Shown here in pieces: positions 8,306 to 17,127 of a stretch of DNA of 64,000 nucleotides (positions within the stretch are counted from its first letter, which is position 1; every line of letters begins with the position of its first letter). The notes beneath the pieces were generated by a model. It worked only from the letters and a program-made list of their open reading frames with translations, did not search any database and was not told where the DNA came from. The translations under genes and the position numbers were made by a program. Source of the stretch: Blastococcus sp. VKM Ac-2987. GTDB lineage: Bacteria > Actinomycetota > Actinomycetes > Mycobacteriales > Geodermatophilaceae. Location: assembly GCF_026967805.1 (NCBI RefSeq), contig NZ_JAPVBG010000001.1, forward strand, positions 1,426,047 through 1,490,046, in the 5' to 3' direction.

Positions 8306-10570
8306 TCAGGGGGCGGTGGTGGTGAGCCGGGTGCCGTCGGGCGCCGACGTCGCCTCGCCGACGACGACCGAGCGGCGCTTGGAGACCACCACCGCGGCCA
8401 CCACGACGACCACCGCGCCGAGCGCGATCGCCACCCGGGCCGGGGTGTTGGCGTCCTCCCCCACCGACAGGGCGACCACCGCGGGCGCGATGAGCAGCGC
8501 CACGAGGTTCATCACCTTGATGAGCGGGTTGATCGCCGGCCCGGCGGTGTCCTTGAACGGGTCGCCCACCGTGTCCCCGATGACCGTGGCGGCGTGGGCC
8601 TCGCTGCCCTTCCCGCCGTAGCTGCCGTCCTCGACCATCTTCTTGGCGTTGTCCCAGGCGCCGCCGGAGTTGGAGAGGAACACGGCCATGAGCGTGCCGG
8701 CCGCGATGGCGCCGACCAGGTAGGCGGCCAGCGGGCCGATGCCGAGGCCGAAGCCGACGGCGACCGGCGCGAGCACCGCCAGCAGGCCCGGCGTGGCCAG
8801 CTCGCGCAGCGAGTCCTTGGTGCAGATGTCCACGACGGCGCCGTAGTCGGGGCGCTCGGCGTAGGTCATGATCCCGGGGTGCGTGCGGAACTGCTCGCGC
8901 ACCTCGAACACCACCCGCCCGGCCGCCCGGGACACCGCGCTGATGGCCAGCCCGGAGAAGAAGAAGACCACCGCGGCGCCCAGGACCGCGCCGACGACGT
9001 TGTTCGGGTTCACCAGGCTGAAGGCGTCGCCGAGCGTGGTGCCGGCCTCGTCGAGCGCGACGGCGATCTGGGCGTTGTAGGAGCCGAAGAGCGCCGTGGC
9101 CGCGAGGACGGCGGTGGCGATGGCGATCCCCTTGGTGATCGCCTTGGTGGTGTTGCCGATGGCGTCGAGGTCGGTGAGCACGCGGGCGCCGTCGGCGTCG
9201 ATGTCGCCGGACATCTCGGCGATGCCCTGCGCGTTGTCGCTGACCGGGCCGAAGGTGTCCATGGAGACGATGACGCCGGCCGTGGTGAGCAGGCCGCACC
9301 CGGCGAGCGCGACCGCGTAGAGCGCCGCTCCGCCGCCGATGAGGAAGGCGCCGTAGACCGCTCCGCCGATGAGCAGCGCGGCGTAGACCGCCGACTCCAG
9401 CCCGAGCGAGATGCCGGAGAGGATGACGGTGGCCGGACCGGTCAGGGAGCTGCGACCGACGTCCTGGACGGGCTTGCGGCTGGTCTCGGTGAAGTAGCCG
9501 GTGAGCTGCTGGATGGCCGCGGCCAGGACGACGCCGACGAGCACGGCGACGAAGCCGAGCACCTGCGGGCTCACCGGCAGGTCGGCGGCGCCGCCGGTGT
9601 CGGGGAGCAGGGTGAACGAGGCGACGGCGACGAGCAGCAATGAGACCGCGGCGGAGACGAAGAAGCCGCGGTTGATGGGCGCCAGGCCGTTGCGGTCGTT
9701 CTTACCCGGGTTGGTCGCCAGGATGCCGACGACCGAGGCGATGACGCCGATCGCGGCGACCACCAGCGGGAAGACCATGCCGATCGAGCCGAAGAAGACC
9801 TGGCCCAGGATGAGGGCGGCGACCAGGGTGACGGCGTAGGACTCGAAGAGGTCGGCGGCCATGCCGGCGCAGTCACCGACGTTGTCGCCCACGTTGTCGG
9901 CGATCGTGGCGGCGTTGCGCGGATCGTCCTCCGGGATGCCGGCCTCCACCTTGCCGACCAGGTCGGCGCCGACGTCGGCGGCCTTGGTGAAGATGCCGCC
10001 GCCCACGCGCATGAACATCGCCAGCAGCGCTCCGCCGAAGCCGAAGCCCTCCAGGACCACCGGTGCGGTCTCGTCGAAGAGCAGCAGGACCAGAGCGGCG
10101 CCGAAGAGCCCCAGCCCGATGGTGATCATCCCGCAGACGCCGCCGGTGCGGTACGCGATGCGGAAGGCGGGGCGGTAGCCGCCACCCTGCGCCGCCGCGG
10201 CCATCCGGACGTTGCCGCGGGTGGCCAGCGTCATCCCGATGAAGCCCACCAGCGCGGAGAACACGGCCCCGACGAGGAAGAACACCGCCCGGCCCAGCCG
10301 GGTGCCCATCCCGCCCTCGGCCACCGGGAGGACCAGCAGCACCGCGAAGACGATGACGGCGAAGACGGCGAGCGTGCGGAACTGCCGGCGCAGGTAGGCC
10401 GCCGCCCCCTCCTGCACCGCCCGCGCGATCTCCTGCATCTTCTCGGTGCCCATGTCCGCGGCGAGGACCGCGCGGACCAGGTAGGCGGCGAAGGCGAGGG
10501 CGGCCAGGGAGATGGCGAGGATGACGGCGACCAGCGCCGTCTCCCCGCCGGACAGCGAACCGTCGGGCAT
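8306..10570 (-). CDS. hppA: Membrane-bound proton-translocating pyrophosphatase, K+-independent type
   Basis: A 754-residue integral membrane enzyme that couples hydrolysis of inorganic pyrophosphate to proton pumping. About sixteen hydrophobic segments are visible, and the substrate-binding signature DNVGDNVGDCAGMAADLFE is intact. The segment GNTTKAITKG has Lys and, three residues on, Thr at the positions that distinguish K+-independent from K+-dependent enzymes (established for this family), so it should not need potassium. The ATG at 10570 follows GGAGG at 5 nt spacing. It lies in the position of hppA in the Streptomyces topA region and is divergent from the helicase gene. Confidence 0.96.
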   Translation of the reverse strand: MPDGSLSGGETALVAVILAISLAALAFAAYLVRAVLAADMGTEKMQEIARAVQEGAAAYLRRQFRTLAVFAVIVFAVLLVLPVAEGGMGTRLGRAVFFLVGAVFSALVGFIGMTLATRGNVRMAAAAQGGGYRPAFRIAYRTGGVCGMITIGLGLFGAALVLLLFDETAPVVLEGFGFGGALLAMFMRVGGGIFTKAADVGADLVGKVEAGIPEDDPRNAATIADNVGDNVGDCAGMAADLFESYAVTLVAALILGQVFFGSIGMVFPLVVAAIGVIASVVGILATNPGKNDRNGLAPINRGFFVSAAVSLLLVAVASFTLLPDTGGAADLPVSPQVLGFVAVLVGVVLAAAIQQLTGYFTETSRKPVQDVGRSSLTGPATVILSGISLGLESAVYAALLIGGAVYGAFLIGGGAALYAVALAGCGLLTTAGVIVSMDTFGPVSDNAQGIAEMSGDIDADGARVLTDLDAIGNTTKAITKGIAIATAVLAATALFGSYNAQIAVALDEAGTTLGDAFSLVNPNNVVGAVLGAAVVFFFSGLAISAVSRAAGRVVFEVREQFRTHPGIMTYAERPDYGAVVDICTKDSLRELATPGLLAVLAPVAVGFGLGIGPLAAYLVGAIAAGTLMAVFLSNSGGAWDNAKKMVEDGSYGGKGSEAHAATVIGDTVGDPFKDTAGPAINPLIKVMNLVALLIAPAVVALSVGEDANTPARVAIALGAVVVVVAAVVVSKRRSVVVGEATSAPDGTRLTTTAP

Positions 10571-10677
10571 GGGTCCTCCAAGCATCGGCGGCCGCCCGGG
10601 AGGCGCCGTGCTCCCCGGGATCGGCGGAGGTCGGCGTCCTGCGCTCCGACCGGGACCGGCCGGGGCGAGAACGCGGG

Positions 10678-10705
10678 AAGTGTAAGGGAAATCACACTTG
10701 GTCAA
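10678..10705 (-). promoter_or_regulatory. hppA promoter with an overlapping palindrome
   Basis: On the minus strand TTGACC (10705-10700) and TACACT (10684-10679) are separated by 15 nt. The perfect inverted repeat AAGTGT-N10-ACACTT (10678-10699) fills the spacer and the -10 box, which is where a repressor would act. This is the most AT-rich patch of the 279-bp hppA-helicase intergenic region; I see nothing else distinctive there. Confidence 0.55.
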
Positions 10706-10849
10706 CCCTTCTCGCTCGCTGCTTCCTCGACGGGCCCCGCCGCGGGTTGCAGCGAGGTGTGACAGTTGAGGGGTGACCGAGCTTGCGAGGTCAGCCATGG
10801 AGACAGCACCCGTGGGCACGCGGACGACGAGCGCCAGCGAGGAGGATGC

Positions 10850-13342
10850 GTGACCACGCTCCACCCGGTCCGGTCGGCTCCCCCCGGCACGGACGACGAC
10901 CTCGCGCGCGAGGGCCGGGCCGGTGGGGCGGGCGGACCGGTGCCGCCCGGCGGCGAGCTGCTGGCCGACCTCCTCGCCGCGACGGCCGAGGAGGAGCAGC
11001 CGGTCACCCACGTGCACCACGTCCCGGTGCGGGAGAGCCGCACCCTCGAGTGGCCGGCGTGGACCGAGCCGGGGCTCCGCGAGCGGCTGCAGGCGCGGGG
11101 CGTGCGGGCGCCGTGGCAGCACCAGGTGGCGGCCGCGCAGCTGGCGCGGGAGGGGCGGCACGTCGTCGTCGCGACCGGCACCGCGTCGGGGAAGTCGCTG
11201 GCCTACCAGCTTCCGGCGCTGACCCGGCTGGCCGAGGACCCGCGGGCCTGCGTCCTGTACCTGGCGCCGACCAAGGCGCTGGCCCGCGACCAGCTGTCAT
11301 CGGTGGCCGCGCTGGCCGACCCCTCGGTGCGGCCGGCGGCCTACGACGGCGACACCCCCGCGGAGGAGCGCGACTGGGTCCGGCGGCACTCCCGCTGGAT
11401 CGTCACCAACCCCGACATGCTGCACCGCGGGATCCTGCCCGCCCACCAGCGCTGGTCGAGCACGCTGCGGCGGGTGGCCTACGTGGTCATCGACGAGTGC
11501 CACGCCTACCGCGGGGTCTTCGGCTCGCACGTCGGCCACGTGCTGCGCCGGCTGCGGCGGATCTGCCGGCGCTACGGCGCGGAGCCGGTGTTCGTGCTGG
11601 CCTCGGCCACGGTCGCCGACCCCGCGGCCGCCGCCACCCGGCTGGTCGGCGAGGAGGTAGTGGCGGTGACCGACGACGGCTCCCCGCGGCCGGGGGCCAC
11701 CTTCGCCCTGTGGGAGCCGCCGCTCACCGAGCGCACCGGCGAGCACGGGGCGCCGCTGCGCCGCTCGGCCGCCGCCGACGCCGCCGGGCTGCTCGCCGAC
11801 CTGGTCGAGCGGGGCGCGCGGACGCTGGCGTTCGTGCGGTCGCGGCGCAGCGCCGAGTCGGTCGCCGAGCAGGCCCGCCGGCTCCTGGCCGACCGCGGCC
11901 GCGGCGACCTGGTGCGCCGGGTCGACTCCTACCGCGGCGGGTACCTGCCCGAGGAGCGCCGCGAGCTCGAGCGCGCGCTGTCGGCCGGCGACCTGCTCGG
12001 CGTCGCCACCACCAACGCCCTCGAGCTCGGCATCGACATCGCGGGCCTGGACGCCGTGGTGCTCGCCGGGTACCCGGGCACGCTGGCCTCGCTCTGGCAG
12101 CAGGCCGGCCGGGCCGGCCGGGCGCAGCGCGAGTCGCTGGTCGTGTTCGTCGCCCGCGACGACCCGCTGGACCACTACCTGGCCCACCACCCGCGGGCGG
12201 TGTTCGGCCGGCCGATCGAGGCCACGGTCACCGACCCGGCCAACCCCTACGTGCTCGGGCCGCAGCTGTGCGCCGCCGCCGCCGAGCTCCCGCTGGTGCC
12301 CGCGGACCTCGCCGACTTCGGCGGTCCGGTGGCCGAGGCGCAGCTCGACGAGCTGGTGGCGGCCGGGCAGCTCCGGCGCCGGCCCGCCGGCTGGTACTGG
12401 GCCGGGCGCGGGCGGCCGGACGTGGACATCCGCGGCAGCGGGGACCAGCCGGTCGCGATCATCGAGGGCGGCACCGGGCGGCTGCTGGGCACCGTCGACG
12501 GGGGTGCCGCGCACTCGACCGTGCACGAGGGCGCGCTCTACGTGCACCGGGGTGACACCTTCGTCGTCGACGAGTTCGACGTCGACGACGCCTGCGCCGT
12601 CGTGCACCCGGAGAGCCCGGACTGGACCACCGTGGCGCGCGACGTCACCGACCTGGCGATCGTCTCGATCGAGCAGACCCGGCCGCTGGGCACCGTCACC
12701 GCGCACACCGGCGTCGTCGACGTGACCAACCAGGTGGTCGCCTACCAGCGGCGGCGGCTGGGCACCGGCGAGGTGCTCGCCGAGTTCCCGCTCGACCTCC
12801 CCGCCCGCCAGCTGCGCACCAAGGCGGTGTGGCTGACGCTGGACTCCCGCGCCGTGCAGCGGGCCGAGGTCGACGACACCGCCCTGCCCGGCTCGCTGCA
12901 CGCGGCCGAGCACGCGGCGATCGGCATCCTGCCGCTGCTGGCCACCTGCGACCGCTGGGACCTCGGCGGCCTGTCCACCGCGCTGCACCCCGACACCGGG
13001 ACCGCCGCGATCTTCGTCTACGACGGCCACCCGGGCGGGGCGGGTTTCGCCGAGCGCGGCTACGCCGCCCTGCGGCGCTGGCTGCAGGCGACGCGGGCCA
13101 CGGTGGCCAGCTGCGAGTGCGAGAGCGGCTGCCCGTCGTGCGTGCAGTCGCCCAAGTGCGGCAACGGCAACGACCCGCTGGACAAGGCCGGGGCGGTGCG
13201 GGTGCTCGACGTCGTCCTGGACGAGCTGGCCGCCGCCGACGAGCGCGGCGACGCCGGGCCCGACGACGGCGTGCAGGACGCGGCCGACGATCCCGCAGGG
13301 ACGGTGGCCGAGGCGGCGGCCGAGGACGACCTGGTCTTCTGA
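10850..13342 (+). CDS. DEAD/DEAH-box helicase with DUF1998 zinc domain (MrfA/Hrq1-like)
   Basis: An 830-residue superfamily 2 helicase. Walker A (ATGTASGKS) is near residue 108, the DECH box near residue 213, motif III is SAT, and the second RecA domain ends in QQAGRAGRAQR. The C-terminal DUF1998 region carries four cysteines in the pattern C-x-C-x3-C-x2-C (CECESGCPSC) plus a further KCGNGN, matching the zinc-binding domain of Bacillus MrfA, a helicase that repairs mitomycin-type damage. Position and architecture match M. tuberculosis Rv3649. The GTG at 10850 follows GAGGAGG; the frame is open 84 nt further up. Confidence 0.92.
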   Translation: MTTLHPVRSAPPGTDDDLAREGRAGGAGGPVPPGGELLADLLAATAEEEQPVTHVHHVPVRESRTLEWPAWTEPGLRERLQARGVRAPWQHQVAAAQLAREGRHVVVATGTASGKSLAYQLPALTRLAEDPRACVLYLAPTKALARDQLSSVAALADPSVRPAAYDGDTPAEERDWVRRHSRWIVTNPDMLHRGILPAHQRWSSTLRRVAYVVIDECHAYRGVFGSHVGHVLRRLRRICRRYGAEPVFVLASATVADPAAAATRLVGEEVVAVTDDGSPRPGATFALWEPPLTERTGEHGAPLRRSAAADAAGLLADLVERGARTLAFVRSRRSAESVAEQARRLLADRGRGDLVRRVDSYRGGYLPEERRELERALSAGDLLGVATTNALELGIDIAGLDAVVLAGYPGTLASLWQQAGRAGRAQRESLVVFVARDDPLDHYLAHHPRAVFGRPIEATVTDPANPYVLGPQLCAAAAELPLVPADLADFGGPVAEAQLDELVAAGQLRRRPAGWYWAGRGRPDVDIRGSGDQPVAIIEGGTGRLLGTVDGGAAHSTVHEGALYVHRGDTFVVDEFDVDDACAVVHPESPDWTTVARDVTDLAIVSIEQTRPLGTVTAHTGVVDVTNQVVAYQRRRLGTGEVLAEFPLDLPARQLRTKAVWLTLDSRAVQRAEVDDTALPGSLHAAEHAAIGILPLLATCDRWDLGGLSTALHPDTGTAAIFVYDGHPGGAGFAERGYAALRRWLQATRATVASCECESGCPSCVQSPKCGNGNDPLDKAGAVRVLDVVLDELAAADERGDAGPDDGVQDAADDPAGTVAEAAAEDDLVF

Positions 13343-13353
13343 CCCCGTGCCGT

Positions 13354-13707
13354 TCACGCCGGCGCCTCCGGCCCCGCGCGGGCGCGGCCGTGCGCCGCGG
13401 AGAGCCCGAGCCGGCCCAGCCGCACCGGCACCACCACCGCGACCTCGACGATCCCGCCCGCCTCGACCCGGCAACCGGTCAGCTCGGCACCGTTGGCGGC
13501 AGCCACGTCGGCGGCCGCGGTGCACGCCGCCGGGTCGCCGAGGACCGCGCGCCCGGCCGCGGCGAGCGCGGCGAGGTCGGCGGCTCCCCCGGCCCGGTGC
13601 CGGGCCACCGCCGCCACCCCGACCAGGACGGCGGCCGAGGCGAGCAGCGCCAGCACCGCCGACAGGGCCAGCACCCAGACCGTCGCCGATCCCCGCTCGC
13701 CGCTCAT
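13354..13707 (-). CDS. TadE/Rv3654c-like small secreted or membrane-anchored protein
   Basis: A 117-residue protein with one long N-terminal hydrophobic segment (residues about 8-32) after the short basic start MSGERGSATVWV, then an alanine-rich region with two cysteines that could form a disulfide. The arrangement is that of the last, helicase-proximal gene of actinobacterial tad loci (Rv3654c position, Rv3654c-like family). Unlike the two genes upstream it has no Glu at +5 after its Gly, so it is probably not processed by a prepilin peptidase in the usual way. The ATG overlaps the upstream TadE stop by 4 bp. The exact role is unknown. Confidence 0.8.
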   Translation of the reverse strand: MSGERGSATVWVLALSAVLALLASAAVLVGVAAVARHRAGGAADLAALAAAGRAVLGDPAACTAAADVAAANGAELTGCRVEAGGIVEVAVVVPVRLGRLGLSAAHGRARAGPEAPA

Positions 13708-14084
13708 CCGGCCGGCCCCGCACCCGGCTCCCACCGGGCGGCCGCCTCGGCGGTCACGGTCACCCACCACGGCAGCGGCCCCAGCGGGGCGACCTCCGCG
13801 CTCACCCGGACCCGGACACCGTCCGCCGCGGCGGTGACGGTGGTGCGTGCGCCGTCCGGTGCCGCCCGGGCCGCCCACCCGGTCACCGTGGCCAGCTCCT
13901 CGCCCCGGGACGCCGCCCGCGCGCCCTCCCGGGCCGCGTCGACGCAGCGCAGCTGGGCGCCCACCACGGTCACCGCGGCGAGGGCGCCCACCAGCACCAG
14001 CAGGAGCACCGGCAGGACGACGGCGGTCTCCGCGGTGACCATGCCGGCCTCCGCGCGCCGGCCCCGCCGGGAACGACCGCGCAC
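13704..14084 (-). CDS. TadE-family pseudopilin-like protein
   Basis: A 126-residue protein with an N-terminal basic leader (about 14 residues) ending in EAG, then MVTAETAVVLPVLLL, a TadE-like hydrophobic helix. Gly before Met and Glu at +5 match the cleavage pattern of Flp-type prepilin peptidases. The remainder is a small beta-rich extracellular part with one cysteine in the helix-proximal QLRCVDAAREGARAA, which is the conserved TadE motif. It sits in the Rv3655c position. Its stop overlaps the next gene by 4 bp and its start lies 3 bp after the Flp-like gene, so the genes are co-transcribed. Confidence 0.85.
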   Translation of the reverse strand: MRGRSRRGRRAEAGMVTAETAVVLPVLLLVLVGALAAVTVVGAQLRCVDAAREGARAASRGEELATVTGWAARAAPDGARTTVTAAADGVRVRVSAEVAPLGPLPWWVTVTAEAAARWEPGAGPAG

Positions 14085-14087
14085 GGC

Positions 14088-14345
14088 TCAGGAGAGCGTC
14101 GCCAGGGCGGCGTCGACGAGATCGGTCAGCCCGGAGACGACCGAGTCGCCGGTGACCACCCGGTAGAGGACGGCCGCGAAGGCGCACGCCGCGACGGTCC
14201 CGACGGCGTACTCGGCGGTGCTCATGCCGGCCTCGGCGGCCGCCTGCAGCCGCGCCCAGCGGCGCCGGAGAACCGTCGGACGGCGGCCGGCTCCCGCGGG
14301 CGGGGCGAGGTCGGCGGGCGTCGGGGCGGGCAGCGGTGCGGTCAT
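14088..14345 (-). CDS. Flp-type pilin subunit (DUF4244)
   Basis: An 85-residue protein with a proline/basic leader of about 40 residues, then AEAGMSTAEYAVG and a hydrophobic helix. The G-M-S-T-A-E-Y sequence has Glu at +5 and Tyr at +6 after the Gly, the hallmark of Flp pilins cut by a TadV-like peptidase. It is the likely major pilin of the locus and corresponds to Rv3656c. The ATG at 14345 follows GAGGAGG. A 117-bp gap upstream, the only sizeable gap within the locus, contains a DnaA-box-like repeat pair, so this gene may have its own promoter. Confidence 0.85.
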   Translation of the reverse strand: MTAPLPAPTPADLAPPAGAGRRPTVLRRRWARLQAAAEAGMSTAEYAVGTVAACAFAAVLYRVVTGDSVVSGLTDLVDAALATLS

Positions 14346-14432
14346 GGGAGTCCTCCTCGGTCGGGGCCCCGGCGGGGCCGTAGGACCGAGCCTCTGAGCT
14401 GCGCCGGCCCCCGACGAGGGCCGCGCGGCATC

Positions 14433-14457
14433 TGTGGAGAGCGGCGGCGGCTGTGGA
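14433..14457 (-). promoter_or_regulatory. Pair of DnaA-box-like TCCACA sites upstream of the Flp-pilin gene
   Basis: On the minus strand CCGTCCACA and CTCTCCACA occur with TCCACA hexamers exactly 19 bp apart start to start. The same pair with the same spacing lies upstream of the ssd-like gene (18261-18285). The actinobacterial DnaA box is TTGTCCACA, so each site matches at the TCCACA core. The rest of the 14346-14462 gap shows only an SD before the pilin gene. Confidence 0.45.
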
Positions 14458-14462
14458 CGGCG

Positions 14463-15215
14463 TCAGCCGAAGACGTCGCCGGCGATGCCGAGCACGAGCG
14501 GGACCACGCCGAGGCAGACGAAGGCCGGCAGGAAGCAGACGCCGAGCGGCGCCAGCACCCACACCCCGGCCCGCTGCACCGCCGCCTCCGCGCCGGCCCG
14601 GTCCGCCGCCCGGGTCTCCGCCGCCAGCGCCGACAGCGCGGGCACCGCGGCCGCCCCCGACTCCCCCGCCCGCACCAGTGCCCGGCCCAGCGCGGCGAGC
14701 TCCGCGGGAACCTCCGCCCAGGCCTGCCGGGGTGCCGCGCCCATCCGCTGGACGGCGGCGACCGTGCGCAGGCACGGCCCGAGCGGTGCGGGCACCGCAC
14801 CGCCGACCGCGGCCAGCGCACCGGCGACCGGCAGGCCGGCGGCCAGGCAGGCGGCGAGCAGGTCGCAGGCCGCCGACAGGTCCCGCGCCAGGGCCGCCCG
14901 GGTCTCCTCGTCCGGATCGGGGCCGCGCCGGAGCAGGCGCTCGCCGGCCACGGCCACCCCGATAGCGGTGAGCACCCCGGCGATCCCCCCGACCAGCAGG
15001 CCGGCGGCGACCCCGGCGCCCCCGGCCAGCGCCCACCGGCGCCGCCGCGCCCGGGCGGCCACCTCCCCGGTGACCGCCTCCCCGGCGCCGGCCGGGTCGG
15101 GCGCGGCCTGGCGGGCGAGCCGGCGCAGCCGCGCGCCGGCGACCGCCGACCCGGGCGCCCACAGGGCACACGCCAGCGCGAGCAGGAGCACCGGGAGCCA
15201 GCCGCCGGCGGTCAT
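14463..15215 (-). CDS. tadC: Type II/IV secretion F-domain protein, TadC-like
   Basis: A 250-residue integral membrane protein of the T2SSF (GspF/TadBC) family. It has an N-terminal hydrophobic helix, a paired hydrophobic stretch around residues 60-85, a cytoplasmic helical F domain (about 100-215) with the family-like AALGRALVRAGESGAAAVPALSALA, and a C-terminal helix pair. With the adjacent TadB-like protein it should form the inner-membrane platform on which the TadA ATPase acts. The ATG at 15215 overlaps the upstream stop by 4 bp. Position matches Rv3657c. Confidence 0.85.
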   Translation of the reverse strand: MTAGGWLPVLLLALACALWAPGSAVAGARLRRLARQAAPDPAGAGEAVTGEVAARARRRRWALAGGAGVAAGLLVGGIAGVLTAIGVAVAGERLLRRGPDPDEETRAALARDLSAACDLLAACLAAGLPVAGALAAVGGAVPAPLGPCLRTVAAVQRMGAAPRQAWAEVPAELAALGRALVRAGESGAAAVPALSALAAETRAADRAGAEAAVQRAGVWVLAPLGVCFLPAFVCLGVVPLVLGIAGDVFG

Positions 15216-15991
15216 CGCGCGATCCGGCGGAGCAGCCGGCCGGTCCACGCGATCCCGGCGATCTCCAGCAGCACCCCCGCGACCAGCAGCAGCTGTCCCG
15301 GGCCGGTCGCGGTGAGCACGTGCCACGGATCGGCGCCGACACCGCTGCCCATGGCCAGCCCCAGCACCGGCAGTCCGGCCAGCAGCCGGGCGCTGGACCG
15401 GGGGCCGGCGGTGGCGACCAGCAGCGCCCGCCGCTGCCGGAGCCGGGCCCGCAGGTCGTCCTCGACCGCCGCCACCACCGCGGCCAGCGAGCACCCGGTG
15501 CGGCCGCTGAGCGCCACGGCCGCCGACAGCCGGGCGAGCTCCGCGGACAGGCCGTCGGCGCCGTCCGGCGCCACCGGGGCGCCGGGAGCGCGGACCGCCC
15601 GGGCGAGCGCGGCACCCGATCGCCGGTCGGGGCACGCGGCCGCCGCCGTGCGCACCGCGTCGTCGATGGTCCGGCCGGCGCGCAGCTCCCCGGAGAGCGC
15701 GCCGAGCGCCTCGGCCAGGGCGGCCAGCCGCGCCTCGCCCGCGGCGGCGGCGCGGCGGGACGTCCACGCGCGGGCGGCCAGGGCCGCGCAGCCGCCGGCG
15801 AGCACGGCCACCAGCGGGGTGCTCAGGACGGCGGCGAGGGCGCCGGCCCCGATGCCCGCCACCAGGGGCAGCGGCGGGCGGGCGGCACGTGCCGCGCTGC
15901 CGGCGACCGCGCGGCGCCGGGCCCGCAGCCCGGCCCGCCCGTCCGGCCAGAGCAGGACGGCGCCGGCCGCGGCCAGCAGCGCCGCGGTCAC
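15212..15991 (-). CDS. tadB: Type II/IV secretion F-domain protein, TadB-like
   Basis: A 259-residue membrane protein, the second platform component of the Tad machine. It has an N-terminal helix, two hydrophobic helices at about residues 40-70, an F domain (about 80-205) containing LSGELRAGRTIDDAVRTAA and LSGRTGCSLAAVVAAVEDDLRAR, and C-terminal hydrophobic segments. It overlaps the TadA stop (GTGA/ATGA style) and the following tadC gene by 4 bp each. Position matches Rv3658c. TadB versus TadC naming is by order only. Confidence 0.85.
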   Translation of the reverse strand: MTAALLAAAGAVLLWPDGRAGLRARRRAVAGSAARAARPPLPLVAGIGAGALAAVLSTPLVAVLAGGCAALAARAWTSRRAAAAGEARLAALAEALGALSGELRAGRTIDDAVRTAAAACPDRRSGAALARAVRAPGAPVAPDGADGLSAELARLSAAVALSGRTGCSLAAVVAAVEDDLRARLRQRRALLVATAGPRSSARLLAGLPVLGLAMGSGVGADPWHVLTATGPGQLLLVAGVLLEIAGIAWTGRLLRRIAR

Positions 15992-17127
15992 CGGCCGGCC
16001 AGCCGGGCGCGCAGCGCGTCACCGGCCGGGCAGGGCCCGCCGTCGGCCCGCCAGCCGGGCTCCACCACGACCAGCTCCCCGGCCCGGCGCAGCAGCCCGA
16101 TCTCGTCCACCCGCCGTCCCCCGGCGGTCCGCCGCAGGTGCACCACGACCTCGAGCCCGGCCGCGGCCTGGCTGTGCACCGCCGCGCGTCCCAGGCCCGC
16201 CGCGACCCCGAGCGCCTCCAGCCGGGCCGGCACCTCGGTGGGGCGGTTGGCGTGCAGGGTGCCGCAGCCGCCCTCGTGCCCGGTGTTGAGCGCGGCCAGC
16301 AGGTCGACCACCTCGGGGCCGCGCACCTCACCCACGACCAGCCGGTCGGGGCGCATGCGCAGCGCCTGCCGCACCAGGTCCCGCAGGCCCACCGCACCCG
16401 CCCCCTCCACGTTCGGTGGGCGGGTCAGCAGGCGCACCACGTGCGGGTGCGGCGGGGTCAGCTCGGCGGCGTCCTCGCACAGCACCAGCCGCTCGGCGGG
16501 GTCGACCTCGCCCAGCAGGGCGGAGAGCAGGGTGGTCTTGCCCGAGCCGGTGCCGCCGGTGACCAGGAAGGCCGACCGCCGCGCGACCACCGCCCGCACC
16601 AGCGCCCCGCTCTCCCCGGGCAGCGCACCGCGGTCCTCCAGGTCGGCCAGCGTCTGCGCGCACCGCCGCAGCACCCGCAGGGACAGGCACGTGCCCCCGC
16701 CGGACACCGGCGGCAGCACGGCGTGCAACCGGGTGCCGTCGGCCAGGCCGACGTCCACCCAGGGCGCCGCGTCGTCGAGCCGGCGCCCGCCCGAGGCGGC
16801 CAGCCGGACGGCCAGCCGGCGCACGGCGTCCTCGTCGGCGAACCGGACGCCGGCGGCCCGCTCCAGCCCGGCGCCGCGGTCCAGCCACACCTCGCCGGGC
16901 CCGTTCACCAGCACGTCGGTGACGCCGGGCAGGCGGAGCAGCGGCTCCAGCGGCCCCGCCCCGGCCAGCTCGTCCACGGCGCCGCGCACCGCGCGCAGGA
17001 CCTCCCCGTCGCCCATCAGGGCGCCGGCCTCCTGGCGCACCAGCGCGGCCACGCCGGCCCGCGACGGCGCCTGGTCCTCGACGGCCAGCCGCGCCCGCAC
17101 CCGGTCCAGCAGCGAGGGATCGCTCAC
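15988..17127 (-). CDS. tadA: TadA-type pilus assembly ATPase (CpaF/VirB11 family)
   Basis: A 379-residue secretion ATPase powering Flp pilus assembly. Its N-terminal domain includes VTDVLVNGPGEVWLDRG, the conserved CpaF motif near residue 70. Walker A is GGTGSGKTT near residue 190, the Asp box LVLCEDAAEL follows, Walker B is LVVGEVRG, and the His box (GTLHANRP) is near residue 290. Length is somewhat below the usual 400-450 because the N-terminal leader is short. The GTG start overlaps the ssd stop by 4 bp. Position matches Rv3659c. Acts at the cytoplasmic face of TadB/C. Confidence 0.93.
   Translation of the reverse strand: MSDPSLLDRVRARLAVEDQAPSRAGVAALVRQEAGALMGDGEVLRAVRGAVDELAGAGPLEPLLRLPGVTDVLVNGPGEVWLDRGAGLERAAGVRFADEDAVRRLAVRLAASGGRRLDDAAPWVDVGLADGTRLHAVLPPVSGGGTCLSLRVLRRCAQTLADLEDRGALPGESGALVRAVVARRSAFLVTGGTGSGKTTLLSALLGEVDPAERLVLCEDAAELTPPHPHVVRLLTRPPNVEGAGAVGLRDLVRQALRMRPDRLVVGEVRGPEVVDLLAALNTGHEGGCGTLHANRPTEVPARLEALGVAAGLGRAAVHSQAAAGLEVVVHLRRTAGGRRVDEIGLLRRAGELVVVEPGWRADGGPCPAGDALRARLAGR

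Noticed and set aside
10223-10560. Long Ser/Arg-rich minus-strand and plus-strand frames within hppA
   Set aside because: Shadows of hppA; no initiation signals or domains.
13354-15615. A 753-codon minus-strand frame spanning several tad genes
   Set aside because: It merges the real 117-residue TadE-like gene with out-of-frame parts of tadB, tadC and the TadE gene. Arg/Pro/Ala-rich composition upstream of 13707 and strong family matches in the other frames mark it as a GC artefact.
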